Translations under genes and position numbers: made by a program
Notes under the pieces: generated by a model
The model's input: the letters and a program-made list of their open reading frames with translations, nothing else
What the model was told of the DNA's origin: nothing
Database searches by the model: none
Part shown: in pieces, positions 48,350-60,312 of the stretch
How the letters are laid out: each line of letters starts with the position of its first letter
How positions within the stretch are numbered: the first letter of the stretch is position 1
DNA from: Eremomyces bilateralis CBS 781.70
Lineage: Eukaryota > Ascomycota > Dothideomycetes > Eremomycetales > Eremomycetaceae
Reading direction: 5' to 3'
NCBI RefSeq assembly: GCF_010015585.1
Contig: NW_022985068.1
Span: 622,106 to 686,105 of the forward strand
Length of the DNA: 64,000 nucleotides

Positions 48350-49169
48350 CATTATCCCTATCCTAAATAAGCAGAGCATTCGAACCGACTTACATTGGTG
48401 AAGAACTTACATTGGTGAAGGACTTTCATCCAATTTTTACCTCTTCGATGGAGGTGCTACCCCGATGGAACTCCCTCATTCGACATATCTGGAGCGAGAT
48501 AGACTTGCGGATACCACCTGAGGATACCACCTGAGGATTCTCGGGTTCTGAATACAGTGAGTGAGTACAAAACCAGTAGGCGACTAGGGGGTACTAGTAA
48601 GGTACTAGTGAAGGTCTAGATAGACATTATCAGAAGCTGGAGTCCACTTCATAGACAGGATGTGACAGCGATTAAGAAGATAGAAAATTGACATGTCAAG
48701 ACGGTGAGAGATAATGAACTGCATCCTTTGATGTCGAAACGGGGAACCACATGATTAGCCACGTGATTGGTTCCAGTCCACCAGGAGGGCTTTTCGGCCA
48801 ATGACAACGATGTTGGCTGAAGTGAGAGAGTCAAAGAATACTTCATGCTTCTCCAATTCGACCTTCATTGAGACCTGGAATACATATATCGGTGGCACAT
48901 ACGTAACGGATCTTACAAGTTACACCTCAGAGTCTTGAGCGCCTCTCTTTACAGCCTGACCCACTTCCCATTTCCAAGTTCGACTTATTCTATACCCCTT
49001 CTATGCGCGACACTTCTATATCATATCCCTTGTTAACACCGTGGGGACCCCGGTCTTGCCTTCCTCTACACGCAGATTGACCTAAAATTTAGGAGCGTGC
49101 CTCTATAAGACAAATTCTCAAGACCGTGGGGAAATCTCAAGTTCAACAGGATATATCAATTTTGGCGCC
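48350..49169. other. Intergenic region
   Basis: This contains short local duplications, such as the doubled GATACCACCTGAG near 48513-48538 and the doubled CTTACATTGGTGAAG near 48391-48421. No gene is supported. The promoter of the 164-aa protein lies at its right end. Confidence 0.45.
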
Positions 49170-49664
49170 ATGCCTGCTCAAAAGCCCAATCCTGGAACAT
49201 GGACGTTCAGGCTGAAGTACCACATGACCACCGTGCTCCTGCACGTTGACCCTCTCGAGAACCTCTCGTCAGTAAAAGCAGAACTCTTAAAGGCGCTACA
49301 AGAGACGACGCCAACCGAAGAATTGAACGGCAAACCACTGCCCGAAGGCCCGGAGCAATTCAGGCTCGCTCAACCCAACAATATCAACGATCCTTTAAGC
49401 GGGTGGACCCAAATTGACCCTAACCCTTTCGAAGACGAGGGGGATGGATCCAGAGGCCGACGGAAGGGCAAGACTGCTGCCGGTCAGAGTGTCAAGGCGA
49501 TGGGTCTGCAAGACAATGCGGTGCTTGCCTTTCAATGGGGCGAGAAAGATAAGAACATTGACGACGGTGATATGGACGTCGAAGAGGAGGAATGGGATGT
49601 GGTGATACCAAGTTCTGAGGATGTCTTTGACGATGAAAATGAAGGTGGCGTGGCTCCTCAATGA
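49170..49664 (+). CDS. Conserved fungal 164-aa protein, ubiquitin-like pattern
   Basis: This is a single exon of 164 aa. The opening WTFRLKYHMTTVLLHVDP, followed by LSSVKAELLKALQE, resembles the beta-hairpin plus helix of a ubiquitin-like fold. VKAMGLQDNAVLAFQW near residue 115 resembles the last strands of such a fold, with a basic insertion (GSRGRRKGK) between them. The C-terminus is strongly acidic. I have no name for the family. The fold suggestion comes from pattern only. The ATG at 49170 follows TTTTGGCGCC, and a matching GGCGCCAA lies just after the stop codon. Confidence 0.75.
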   Translation: MPAQKPNPGTWTFRLKYHMTTVLLHVDPLENLSSVKAELLKALQETTPTEELNGKPLPEGPEQFRLAQPNNINDPLSGWTQIDPNPFEDEGDGSRGRRKGKTAAGQSVKAMGLQDNAVLAFQWGEKDKNIDDGDMDVEEEEWDVVIPSSEDVFDDENEGGVAPQ

Positions 49665-50203
49665 TTTAATGGCGCCAAGGTTTCCTACACTTCGAGTAGA
49701 CGGATATCAGGGAGTTCGGTATAGTGAAGAAAGGCGTTGAAGACCATTCTTCATGGCTCATGGCGCCGCGGATGGACGGATCTAGAGATTACAATTGATT
49801 AGGGTGCAAGCAAAGCGCAATAGGAGAATAATCCCCAAAACCAAGTGAAGTTCAAACAGCGTAGCACCCTACCAACTACCTAATTAATAGAGCCTAAGCT
49901 GTTGAAATCAAGTTTAAACTGCCTTCGCTGATGTTATCAATTGTCATGTTGACCGTTGAACCCTTCTCACTTCTGTGTTGGCTACGGTTTCGAATGACGC
50001 AGGGGTGAGTGTCGCAGCGACCGGGGGTTGCATGTTTTGATTATTCCTCTTTCGGAACAAAGCTTGGGATCCACCACTCCTACACCAAACGACTTTGTGA
50101 TCTGTATGTCTTCATCTTCCACAATCATTCCAGACTGTTCGGCGACTATACCTCTTCACTTTCTAATCATTCAATCCTCGCTGTTCGCATTGCTAGCGTT
50201 GCA
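49665..50203. other. Spacer and promoter of the kinesin gene
   Basis: No gene is seen. The region holds the 3' end of the 164-aa gene and the leader of the kinesin-8 gene. Confidence 0.45.
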
Positions 50204-53200
50204 ATGGCCGCCCGATCCGGCGCGTCATCCATTACTGTCGCCGTCCGAGTCCGGCCCTTCACCATTCGAGAAGCTGCCCAGCTCACCAAATGCGATGACA
50301 GCCCGCTGTTTCTTGGGGATGGGTCGTTAGCATCAGTTCCAACACCGAAACTGTATCAGAAAGGCCTCCGACCTGTCATCAAAGTCGTCGATGACAAGTG
50401 CTTGTATGTTTTGAATGGCGACTCGTGTGGATGTTTACATGTGCTGATACTGTGCTTTCAACCAACAGAGTCTTCGATCCACCGGAGGATAACCCAGTCC
50501 AAAGATTCTCCAAGTCCATTGTTTCTCAGGGCAAGAGGGTCAAGGATCAGACCTTTTGTTTTGACCGAGTGTTTGACGACAACACAACCCAAAGCGATGT
50601 TTACGATTCGACGACCAAGCCCCTCCTCGACAGCGTACTCGACGGATACAATGCTACGGTATTTGCATACGGTGCGACGGGATGCGGGAAGACACACACG
50701 ATCACGTATGTTATGGTTCCTCCCCGTCGCAGCTCTTTGTTGACAATTGCAGTGGCACGGCCCAGCAGCCTGGGATCATCTTCCTCACCATGCAGGAGTT
50801 GTTCGAGCGGATACAAGATGTCCAGGAAGAGAAAGTGACCGAAATCACACTCTCTTACCTCGAGATATATAACGAAACGATAAGGGACCTGCTGGTTCCC
50901 GGCGGAAGTAAGCAAGGATTGATGCTTCGGGAGGACGCCAATCAAACTGTCTCGGTCGTTGGGCTCTCCAGCTACAACCCGCAGAATGTAAGTGATTAGT
51001 GTGCTTTATCCCAAACCAGGTTTCTGACCGGCTATAGGTACAGGAAGTTATGGACTTGATCATTCGCGGAAATGAGTTCCGAACTATGTCACCGACCGAA
51101 GCAAATGCCACATCATCCCGCTCGCACGCCGTCCTTCAGATCAACATATCCCAGAAAGACCGAAATGCAGACGTCAATGAGCCGCATACCATGGCCACAC
51201 TGAGCATCATCGACCTTGCTGGGAGCGAGAGAGCCAGCGCGACCAAGAATCGAGGAGAGAGGCTCTTAGAAGGCGCGAATATCAACAAATCGTTGCTAGC
51301 GTTGGGGGGCTGCATCAATGCCTTGTGCGATCCGAGAAAGCGGAACCATGTGCCTTACCGGAACTCAAAGTTGACTCGGCTGCTGAAGTTCTCACTGGGA
51401 GGCAATTGTCGAACGGTCATGATCGTTTGCGTTAGTCCTTCAAGCGCCCATTTTGACGAGACTCAAAACACTCTCAGATATGCGAACCGAGCCAAGAACA
51501 TCCAGACAAAGGTTACGAGGAACGTATATAACGTCAACCGACACGTCAAGGATTTCCTGAAGAAGATCGATGAACAAATGGCGCTTATCAACGAGCTGAA
51601 GCTGCAACAAAAGGACTCCGAATCTCATGCCTTTGCTAAGTTCAAGAAGCAAAACGAGAAGCGTGATGCGATCACTCGGGAAGGAATCGCTCGAATCCGC
51701 AGCGCCTTCGAACATTCTCTTTCGGAACGCCAAGAAAGAATTGGCATGATGAAGAAACTCCGCCAAATTGAACGACGAATATCACTCATATCCGCTTGGG
51801 TGGCCGGTTTCGATACCGTTTGCGACTCCAGAGAGGACGAAGAGCCACCAAAGAGCCTATCGACGATGCGAAAAACCGCTCAAGGGATCCTTGCCGAATT
51901 GGAAAACAGCCGCCAGCATTATCACCAACGTCTTGCGAAGAACAACTGGGATCGAGCTTTGGAGATGGCGTTGCAGACCGGCCTTCGCCAACTGAAGGAG
52001 GCCGACGGAACCGATGAAAGTTTCGAAAACTCTACCTTGATGCGTGAAACAGAGCTGTTGAGGTCGATTGCCGATCGAGAAATGTACACCAGCATGTTAG
52101 ACCAAGAGAAAGGGGGTGACGCGGCCGTCGTTCAAGCATTGCTCCAGGCTCACTTCGATACCATCGCCATCATCAACCAGATCTTGATGATGGACGAAGA
52201 GGATGCAGTCCAAGCTGCAAAGAACCTCCTAGGGAAGATGGTTAATGCGTGTACATCCGTGACATCACAGGTCATCAAGCCGGACGGGGGTCTTCCTCTC
52301 ACAGAAGCGTTTGCGCCACGGAAGACAGGGACGCCGAAACGGCGCAACCCAGGCATGCTTCTTGGACCATCCCCAGTCGTTGCTCTTCAACCACCGAGAT
52401 TTTTAGAAACACCAACGCTCTCATCGTCTCCCGTCAAGGCCTCCCCCCGACGAAGGAAGCTAGGAGGGGCAAGGAAAGGCGTTACCTTCACTCCTAAGAA
52501 TAAATCACCAGCTAAAGGCACCAAGCGTGTGGTGCGCTGGCGAGATGATACCGAAGACGGGACGCTTGCCGAATTCCAGGTGACGCCGCAACGATTGGAC
52601 TCAACGCCTGAGATCTCCTCCGTTGAGATGCCTCCACCCACGTTGCCTGCCATGGTCCAAGTTCCAGAGAAAGAGGGTTCATCTCCTATCCCCCCACCGC
52701 CGGAGACTTCAGTAGAGCTGAAATCGAAGCGCAACCGGTTTCAGTCTGGGTTCCTGTCCAAGAAATCGGACACCTCACCCACGCCTCTCTCGCAACAGCA
52801 ATTGTCACAGCAATCATCTTACTCGTCAGATTCCGACTCGCATTCCCCTCTACGGGAACTGCAACCCAACGCCGCTCCTCACCCCTCTCCACTACACCAT
52901 GTCTCCAACGCTTCATCTGACAATACCCCGGCCGAGAGCAGTTCCGCATCATCGTCATCCGATGAAGAAAAGTCTCGTCGCACAGCCTACCCGGTTGATC
53001 GCGCCGAGGCAAAGTCAATTCGCTCCGCCATGAAACGCCAATCCATGGGATCCGGCGGCGGTACTGCCCGGACTCATCGACGCCGTAGCCCAACCACGAG
53101 CGCTTCGGCCATGGCCGTCAGCACCGGCAGTCCCAACGGAGAAAACTCCATGTTTACCGCGTCGCATGCGCGACGAATGGTGCGTAGCGAGCGGACGAGC

Positions 53201-53422
53201 GACGCCGACTGGAAAGCAAGCATCCTGAGCCCTCGTCCAGGGGCGATTATCAAGAGTGGTGGTCGACGGACCACCATGGCAGGGGCGGGAGTCGGCTCCG
53301 AGGATGGTGAGCGCCTGGGTGGGGGACTGAGGGCCGGGCCGGTCCGAATGGCAAGTGCTAGCTCGAATGGCACCACGGGTGGTCGAGGGAGTCTGGTGTC
53401 GAGCAAGAATATTTGGAGATGA
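50204..53422 (+). CDS. Kinesin-8 motor protein (Kip3/KipB type)
   Basis: Four exons, 50204-50403, 50469-50705, 50753-50987 and 51038-53422, encode 1018 aa. The motor domain is N-terminal. It opens with ITVAVRVRPF, has the P-loop YGATGCGKT at about 131-139, switch I in NATSSRSHAVLQI, switch II DLAGSERAS at about 283, and the HVPYRNSKLTRLL and NTLRYANRAKNI motifs. The KNIQTKVTRNVYNVNRHV neck is characteristic of kinesin-8, a plus-end motor that shortens microtubules and controls spindle and nuclear position. A predicted coiled coil follows (about 365-450). The last 350 residues are Ser/Pro-rich, basic and disordered, likely a microtubule-binding tail with many SP sites for Cdk1-type kinases. 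ATG context (GCAATGG) is good. Confidence 0.96.
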
Positions 53423-54200
53423 ACGGACGTGGCCCCATGTTTGAGTCTCGAGATTCGTCCGCGGACGATCGCATTGCTCGTAAGACAGATGTAGGAGTTT
53501 CGGCTGGTTTGGCGGTCGGGGTATGATGAGGTCCTGGATCGGAGTACTGGTTTGGTTGGGTCCAATTCTTGTAATATGCGCTACCTCAGCATCATGTATG
53601 GCGCAAGGAACTCGTTGACTACGAACGGCCTAGGTAGTAAAGTATGTTGAAATAGGATCACCTTAGTTCTCAATCTTGGTCCTTATGAGGACGGGTTATA
53701 TGTTAAGGGTGCTATCAGACCTGGACGTGATGTCGTCATTCCGCATTTTCCGGGTGGTTTTGTCCAGTGCCAGGCATCTGTGGCGTTACGCGTGTGACCT
53801 CCAGTCACAAGCTTCGCGGGCTGTGATATCGGTAACCACCAAAATAGCGAAGATGTAGTAGAGATCTGATCAGATTCAGTCATCCCTAACCAGGCAATAC
53901 GAACAGTACGAGGCAGCCGTACCTACACTACTCAGCCCGTATGTATATCCCACTACCAGATAACCATCCGTCCACCTTTTGTCTAAGTCAGATGTATCGA
54001 TTCTATCAATCCCGTTCCTTGAGGATAGCACTCTACCTGTCAGTCTAGTCCGTTTTTCCGTGTTTTATTGTGCCCCGAACTGTTGTCCTTACGGTACTTG
54101 ATCGGCGACGAATAACACTTCGCAAACAATACCTTTTTGTCCTCGTCCTCCCAACCATTCTGGAAGCTTCATAACGGTCTTAGCCCTGGTGTACAACTGT
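53423..54200. other. Intergenic spacer
   Basis: No gene is supported between the kinesin stop codon and the short first exon of the glycine-zipper gene. Confidence 0.45.
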
Positions 54201-55233
54201 ATGGATGACTTAGCTGTAAGTGTTGTCTTCAGCGAACTATCTGCAGGGCGCGGATAGTTTCAACCGAACATCTTTTTCATCACAATGTCAATATCGGTCC
54301 ATGATGATGATGACTAATGCAATAAAAGGAGTTGGCCCTTACCGCCGTCGATGCTGGCACGCATAAATATTATGACAAACTCCACGATACCCTCCGGCGT
54401 GTTGCCCCGGGAGGAGGGAATCGAGATCGGTCCCGGTCGCGAAAGGGAAGACGAGACTCACAGCAGCCCGAACGACGCAGCATGGACGACTCTGATGATT
54501 CACGCGACGTCGATCAGTGGGATCGAGGTCGGAACTACGCTCGAGACGAGTACCCAGACGATCGACAAGGCTACGACAGAAGTAGTGCCAGTGTGGGTGG
54601 CCAGTTGTCCCACCAAGAGTATCCCCAGTATCCACCAAACGTAAATCCGCAGCATCACCGGGATGGCGGGTATATGCACTCAGTACGCCAACACTATTCT
54701 AGGGATCATTACCTATTCGACTCTTTAACACTATGTTACAGCCTTCAGGTGCCCCCTACCCACCTGATGACCAGCACCCCCTTTACTCTACTCCCTATCA
54801 ATATCCATCGGAACGCAGCGCCATGGCTACAAGGGATGAATCTGGCCCGATGCGCTATAGGACAACCAGTGTCCCCCCAGGATATCACGACCGGCATTCC
54901 TCTCCATACGAAGAATCACGTCCCCACCGTAAATCGCGCCCTGACCGACCATACGATGACGAATATCACCGCAGACGGCGGACGCGGTCTGCCTCACGTC
55001 GTCATAAGAGTGACGATTTGTCACTTGGTGCAAGCCTGGCTGGTGCATTAGCCGGCGGGTGGGTTGGTCACGAGCTCGGGAAAGGGGACTCTGTTGCCAC
55101 TGCTGCTGGCGTGTTAATCGGCGCGCTTGGAGCAGCAGAGGCAGACAAGATGTACGACAAGCACAAAGAAAAAGATAGGCGAGAAGAGAAGGACTGGGAA
55201 GAGAAATGGGCCACGGAAGGGAGGAGGTATTGA
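54201..55233 (+). CDS. Glycine-zipper protein with disordered charged region
   Basis: Three exons, 54201-54215 (only five codons, MDDLA), 54329-54682 and 54742-55233, encode 286 aa. The first 30 residues (ELALTAVDAGTHKYYDKLH) form a short helix. A highly charged, Arg/Ser/Tyr/Pro-rich disordered region follows (residues about 35-215, with RSRSRKGRRDS and RRRRTRSASRRHKSDD). Residues about 220-265 form a glycine-zipper segment, LGASLAGALAGGWVGHELGKG and then AAGVLIGALGAAEADKMY, which usually packs as paired transmembrane or membrane-associated helices. The C-terminus is charged (KHKEKDRREEKDWEEKW). The function is unknown. The tiny first exon is supported by phase and by its position, but an alternative upstream start cannot be excluded. 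Confidence 0.75.
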
Positions 55234-55438
55234 ATTTCGGGAAATCGGTGTATGATTGTTACGACAGTCACGACTTATGGATATTGGTGTAAGAAACGGC
55301 TCCTTCATCTGAATTATATGTATAGTGCGCAGGGTAGGTCCCTCGAATGTCGTTCATTACAGGTACAATTAGCGAGACTGATTCAATCCTACAACTTTAT
55401 TCATTCAGCCGTACTACCAGTCGTACTACAATGTCTGT

Positions 55439-57047
55439 GTGGGGAAATTTTCATACACTCCACTGACTGAATACTCCGACTCCCTCGAAAGGTCGACTAG
55501 ACTACCGGCTTTTCTGCCATACCATGTCGAAGACTCCAAATTCGACAAGTTTCCAAGTGGTGTCTCCAGCTCTGAAATGTTCATTCTATACATTCGCTTG
55601 GTTATCCGGACAATACTCATTCTAGCTAGTTGCGTGTGGGTCTTCAAGGAGTACATCAAGGAATCCATCAGCAACCTAAGGTCCACTGGCTTAAGGGGAC
55701 TGCAAGACACGATACTCAAACATAACCACGAACTGCCCTCAGTCGTAGCGACAAATTTTCCAATAGGAATAGAAAATGTCCCCCAAAACTTCGCGGACGT
55801 CGACGCCAAGTCGATACTAAACATAATCGGCGAACCAGAAAATATCGCCACGCAACGAATTTTGTACATAAGAAATATATACCGTTCGCGTACGTTTTAT
55901 ACATCCCTGAGGATATACATAGGCGGGGAGTTCTAGTCAACGTCCACCTCTTGAAGAACAAGTTCCGTACAAGGCATTAGATCTACGTCTTCGTCAGCCA
56001 GGATATCTCCCCGGCGTATCTAGTCAAGTTACGCGGCTCTGGCGCCACGGTCCTGTCTCCGAAGTCTCCTCCTCCAGAGAGTGGGAGTCGGAATGAGACA
56101 GCTAGTTCGCTCCTGAAGCCTGCGAGCTTCTAACTACACAAGTTTGAAACCTCCATTCGTCAGATCCTGCTCATGGATGAAGATCAACTAGTCATGAAAA
56201 GCCTGGATACACTATTTCAAATCCCCGAGACTAATATAGCCGCTCTGCAAGTTTATTCGGATATTGTTCAAGCTCTTTCAACGAACCTGATGCCTGTGTC
56301 CCTGAGTGGGATGACATCAAAACCCACTTACCCATGTTATATTATGGAGTGATCGAAAGTGCGTTTATCAATACCTTGTTTCAGGATATCGCCATGGTAC
56401 TTCCTGGAGCGTTCGCGACAGCCGACGACCACTGGCTCAAAAAGACCGTACCAAACTGGTTCTGAGGGGCAAGCGATCTCGCCGGGGAAGAACAACAATA
56501 TCAGGAGCATAAGGAGCTCAGTGAGGCCATCGAAACCGAGATGGAACCAGAAGATCCCACATCAGGAGACAACTCTCGTACGTGGCAGCGAAGGTCATTG
56601 TCAAGGATATTACGAGGTCTACAGTTCACCTCAAATCTAGCCGAGGGTGTGGATCCCGATGACACTTTGCACTCATTGCACATTCATAGTGAAGGAGACA
56701 ATCAAGGACACCTCAATGCTTTTCCGCCAGGCTCCAGAGAGGAAATCAGTGGCAAAAATCGGAAGGAGAAGACGGCCGAAGCAAACACCGCGGCTCCAGA
56801 AAAGAATTATGTTGCTGAGTATTCCAGAGCAACTTCGCAACAACCGGATCAGCTCCGCTCTATCACATCCATCCTTTGGTTCATGCCACACCTGGGGCCT
56901 CCTCGGAAAACTGCGAAAAGAGATATGAAGAAGGCCACGGCTGACGCGCATGGCGATTTCGAGGACTTTTATAAGGAGTGGTGGGACATTGCGAGACGAT
57001 CTGTCCAACGTGGAATATGGATGGGTCAGATATCGACAGACATTTGA
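55439..57047 (+). pseudogene. Probable decayed gene, unrecognised
   Basis: Protein-like segments occur in succession on the plus strand but in different frames. The segment at 55439-55936 includes a hydrophobic helix (FILYIRLVIRTILILASCVW) and SILNIIGEPENIATQR. At about 55983-56090 the sequence reads LRLRQPGYLPGVSSQVTRLW, and at about 56150-56350 it reads FETSIRQILLMDEDQLVMKS then IPETNIAALQVYSDIVQALS. The segment at 56541-57047 is another open frame. The joins lack splice-site support, and the first piece has no ATG near its start. This fits a membrane protein gene broken by frameshifts, or a fast-evolving multi-exon gene that I failed to splice. No family was recognised. Confidence 0.4.
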
Positions 57048-57399
57048 GGGCGCTAATGCAGTGGATCCAAGTTTATGTTTCTTTTCAGTCTTATTTAGAA
57101 TTAATGGATATTATGCTTGCTTTGGTGCTCGACCTCCTTGAGTATTTCCAGTCACTGTGAAATGTCCTCCTCTCCCCTTTCTCGAGCTCCCCTGACCGAT
57201 TCAGCGAAAGTGACGAAGATCTCAGACTTGACTATGGGCCTCTCCGGCAGTGTATGCCTTAATGCGATGGCTATTGCCATCGAAATACTTGCGATACAAA
57301 GTTCATTCCCTATAGCAAAATCAAGGCTCACAGCTAGCCACTGTCTTGCACACGTTAAGGAATCAGCTCGACTTTCTGAACGTTCATTCCCCCAACGAG

Positions 57400-58165
57400 T
57401 TATTGATCACCCACCGAGAGACGTAGCACAGACTCAAGTTCACTATCATGCTCATCATCTATAGTACTGATGCTCGGTTCGTGCCGGTGTCTGCGGTGGC
57501 GGCGGCCAGTGTGCCGTTGAGCGAGTTGAATAGCCACGTTGGCCGCCAAGTTAGGATTGCTTCTCAATGTATCAGCGAATCGAAGTGGATCTCGACGGAA
57601 CATTCGGGTAAACTTCTCCTGAACAAAATTGCCCACCGTCCTACCGTCCAGGGTGGAAATAAAAGCTTCGCGATGCACCATGTTGGCAGCTTTGGCGACA
57701 TCGCCCGGGTCAAAAGAGTATTCGTCGCTGATGCGACGGACAATCAGGACTTTCGGACCCAGTGGAGTATTTTCTTCGATTTCGCTGACCGCGGGACCAA
57801 TATCGTACTTATCTGCTATAATCCAGAGGTCGAGCAGCTCGGTCAATGTAAGGCTGTTTACCTCAGATTTCAGTGTCTCAGGGCGGTCTGCTAAGTACAG
57901 GAATCTGAACATCGTGCAGACGGCATACTCATCATAGCTCTCCAATGGAATGACAGGAGAAGCGGTCTCTGCGAGTGAGCTTTCCAATAGTCCCTTGAAG
58001 AAGCCGCTCGCCTGGCAGAGGATCAAGCGGTGGAGGAAGAGTCTCCGCTGCCCAACATGGACTTCAATATCTGAATGAGTACGATTGTTGAAATATCTGC
58101 ATGTACCATTAGCTTGCCATTCCGGATTTTTAGGGATAGGCCATTCACGTTGCTAAACCCGACAT
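57400..58165 (-). CDS. BTB/POZ domain protein
   Basis: A 17-nt first exon (58165-58149, MSGLA) is spliced through a 52-nt intron to 58096-57400, giving 237 aa. Residues about 5-110 form a BTB domain, with HSDIEVHVGQRRLFLHRLILCQASGFFKGLLESS, VIPLESYDEYAVCTMFRFLYLAD and the helical LTELLDLWIIADKYDI. The rest includes a helical BACK-like segment (VGNFVQEKFTRMF). The C-terminal tail is basic, with repeated His/Arg (RRHRRHRH). BTB proteins dimerise or act as cullin-3 adaptors. In fungi, many short stand-alone BTB proteins like this exist in expanded, variable families without assigned substrates. Splicing is supported by the FNNRTHSDIEV motif that it restores. Confidence 0.87.
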
Positions 58166-60312
58166 GATGGTTGTTCAAGTTGTTTTCAGGAGTGAGCATT
58201 ATCTCACCCACCATGGAGCGACAATTCGGCCATAATATATCTGGACATACTGTTGACTCAACCAATCTACTTCACTCGACTGACTCGGACATATTAGTCC
58301 ATGAGAACGAAGCTCTGTCACCCTTGGGCAATAAGTCAGTCACAGACTTTATCCTCCGGTATGGTGCTGGGCCTCCCTATGCTATCCCTTGCTCTTTAGA
58401 AATCCTGCCAGCAGGGCCTGATATGGTCGGTGCGAAGGCACGCTGCCAATGTCCGAAGAAAGGCGCCGGCTGCCTTCAATCACCCGACAAGTACAGGCCA
58501 TGGGCTTTTACTGCATCGTCGTTCCGGGATCTCCCAGTTGAGCGTTGGCGATAATAGATGGGCGTCTCGCCGTCTCGTGAACTGCAGATGGACCTAAAAA
58601 TACCCACATGAAATACGATGAACCGCCCAGGCCCGGGGCCGCGTGCAATATATGGATGCTTCATCTAATTCTTCATCTCGGCCCTCACTGCCGCCATGAA
58701 GCGCCTGGAATTTTTTGAGGTCCCACAATCCCGTATGCCTGACAATGGTACTCTACCCATGGTTAGCCCATATCCAGGACTCTACTGCTATTCTAGGCCT
58801 GGCATCGAGCATACCTTAGGAACCGAAGTGGTGGGACTGCAATTTAGGGGATGGCGGGATTCATGCCTCAGCTGCGGGATGTAGCGGGGTAATCGGCCGC
58901 CCACAGTATTTGGCGGAATGTGACGAACGAGCAAGAAAAGTAAGGGCTAAGGTTCTAGCGGTTGAAGTTATCATACGGTAATTGGGGCCCAGTTGATGAG
59001 GAGAGAAGGCGGCTTGCACTCCCGCCGTGATGCTGTTGGTGTTGTTGCTCACGGATACCGCCTGCTCCACATGCAAGGTATTGTTTTGACAGGTCAACCA
59101 ACCCTTAACCGCTATCATATCGTACCATGCAGAGTGAATGCAGTGTACCACATTATGAAAGTAAAATATCTCTCTCCCATCACATCGGGGTCACCAAACA
59201 CAGCGACTTAGAAGATCGCGACGGATATCGCACCGGTCTCTTGAAGAGTCTTACTGATCCAATCACTGGGACTGGTATGCACTGTACAGTGGGTAAGGTA
59301 GGTATAGAATCGCATAATATGGTGAAAGCATCCCACCCCAACATGAAGGCCTCTGGTCCGAGACCGTTCCTAGTGTCCACGGAGTTTTACCAGGAGGGGA
59401 AGGTCCTCCTCCTTTGCGCTGTATCGGCCTCACGGACGATAGACCAGTGCAATTCCAAACACGGATAAAACATGGTTCCGATGATTGTTTTGCTAGCACG
59501 CTCAACTTGATGGCTGCGGAAACAGAAAGGGGAAGGTAATTCGGAGGCGGAGTCAGGTGGTCGGTAGGATGGGCACCGAATGGGCAATGGATTGGTGGAA
59601 CTTCGTGGCGAGGAGAAAGTCATGCTATCCTGATGACCGAACGGACAATTGGCAAACTGCGTTGTAGCAATGCTCTGTTCGATAGATGCCGTTTCAACTG
59701 ACTGGCAACCGGGAGCCTGGGTAGTAGGTTTAACCCACTTCCCTTGCAATGAATTATATTGGGCAAGCAAACGAAGTTCATTGGAAGAACGATCAATTAA
59801 ATAGAGGAACCGGAGCTTCGTTTTGTTCTTGATAATACATACAACGGTATCCGCAATGTTATGGAGTAAAATGCAAATAGGCTGCCGTTATCCCATTCCT
59901 CCTGTCCGTGAAAGCGAGAACCGCGCAACGAAGAAACGAGAAATCCATCCGTAATTCGACGCTTTTGATCCGTTCGCAGAATACCGACCGATATCAAGCA
60001 TATCCATAATGTTTAGACGTTACCACAAATGTTCATCGAATAACAGTGCGTGTGAAGAAAAACCAGGTTACCTTGTCCATGGGGCCAAGGATGACTGGGA
60101 TATCGATGCCGGTCTCTCACGCAGCCACCGAAGTCAAATTTGAGCTGAACCGAAATGGCATGCGGAACGAGGAGGATGAGAAGAACAAGGGACAGGATGA
60201 AAGCAAGGAGAACGCCCAGAAATACACGAGGTCTCTGGAAACTAGGGTATCGTGGGCATTCGAACCTGGCTCATACGAGTCCAACTTCCCGCAAGATCGA
60301 AGGTGTGGGTAT
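58166..60312. other. 2.1-kb stretch without a supported gene
   Basis: Several frames of 80-130 codons exist (for example 58171-58554 plus and 59770-59387 minus). None has a family signature, compatible splice sites or a convincing ATG. It should hold the promoter of the BTB gene and the 3' end of the smaller DUF8032-type gene. Confidence 0.45.

Noticed and set aside
47890-49169. Idea of a zinc-cluster transcription factor here
   Set aside because: The helical fragment could suit the middle region of such a factor, but no six-cysteine cluster is readable upstream, so it was left unnamed.
55426-55869. Minus-strand open frame of 147 codons
   Set aside because: It overlaps the plus-strand segment, which has a better hydrophobic helix and a more protein-like pattern. 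Only one can be right, and neither is secure.
59387-59770. Minus-strand open frame of 127 codons
   Set aside because: Its composition is random-looking and there is no recognisable motif or splice continuation.
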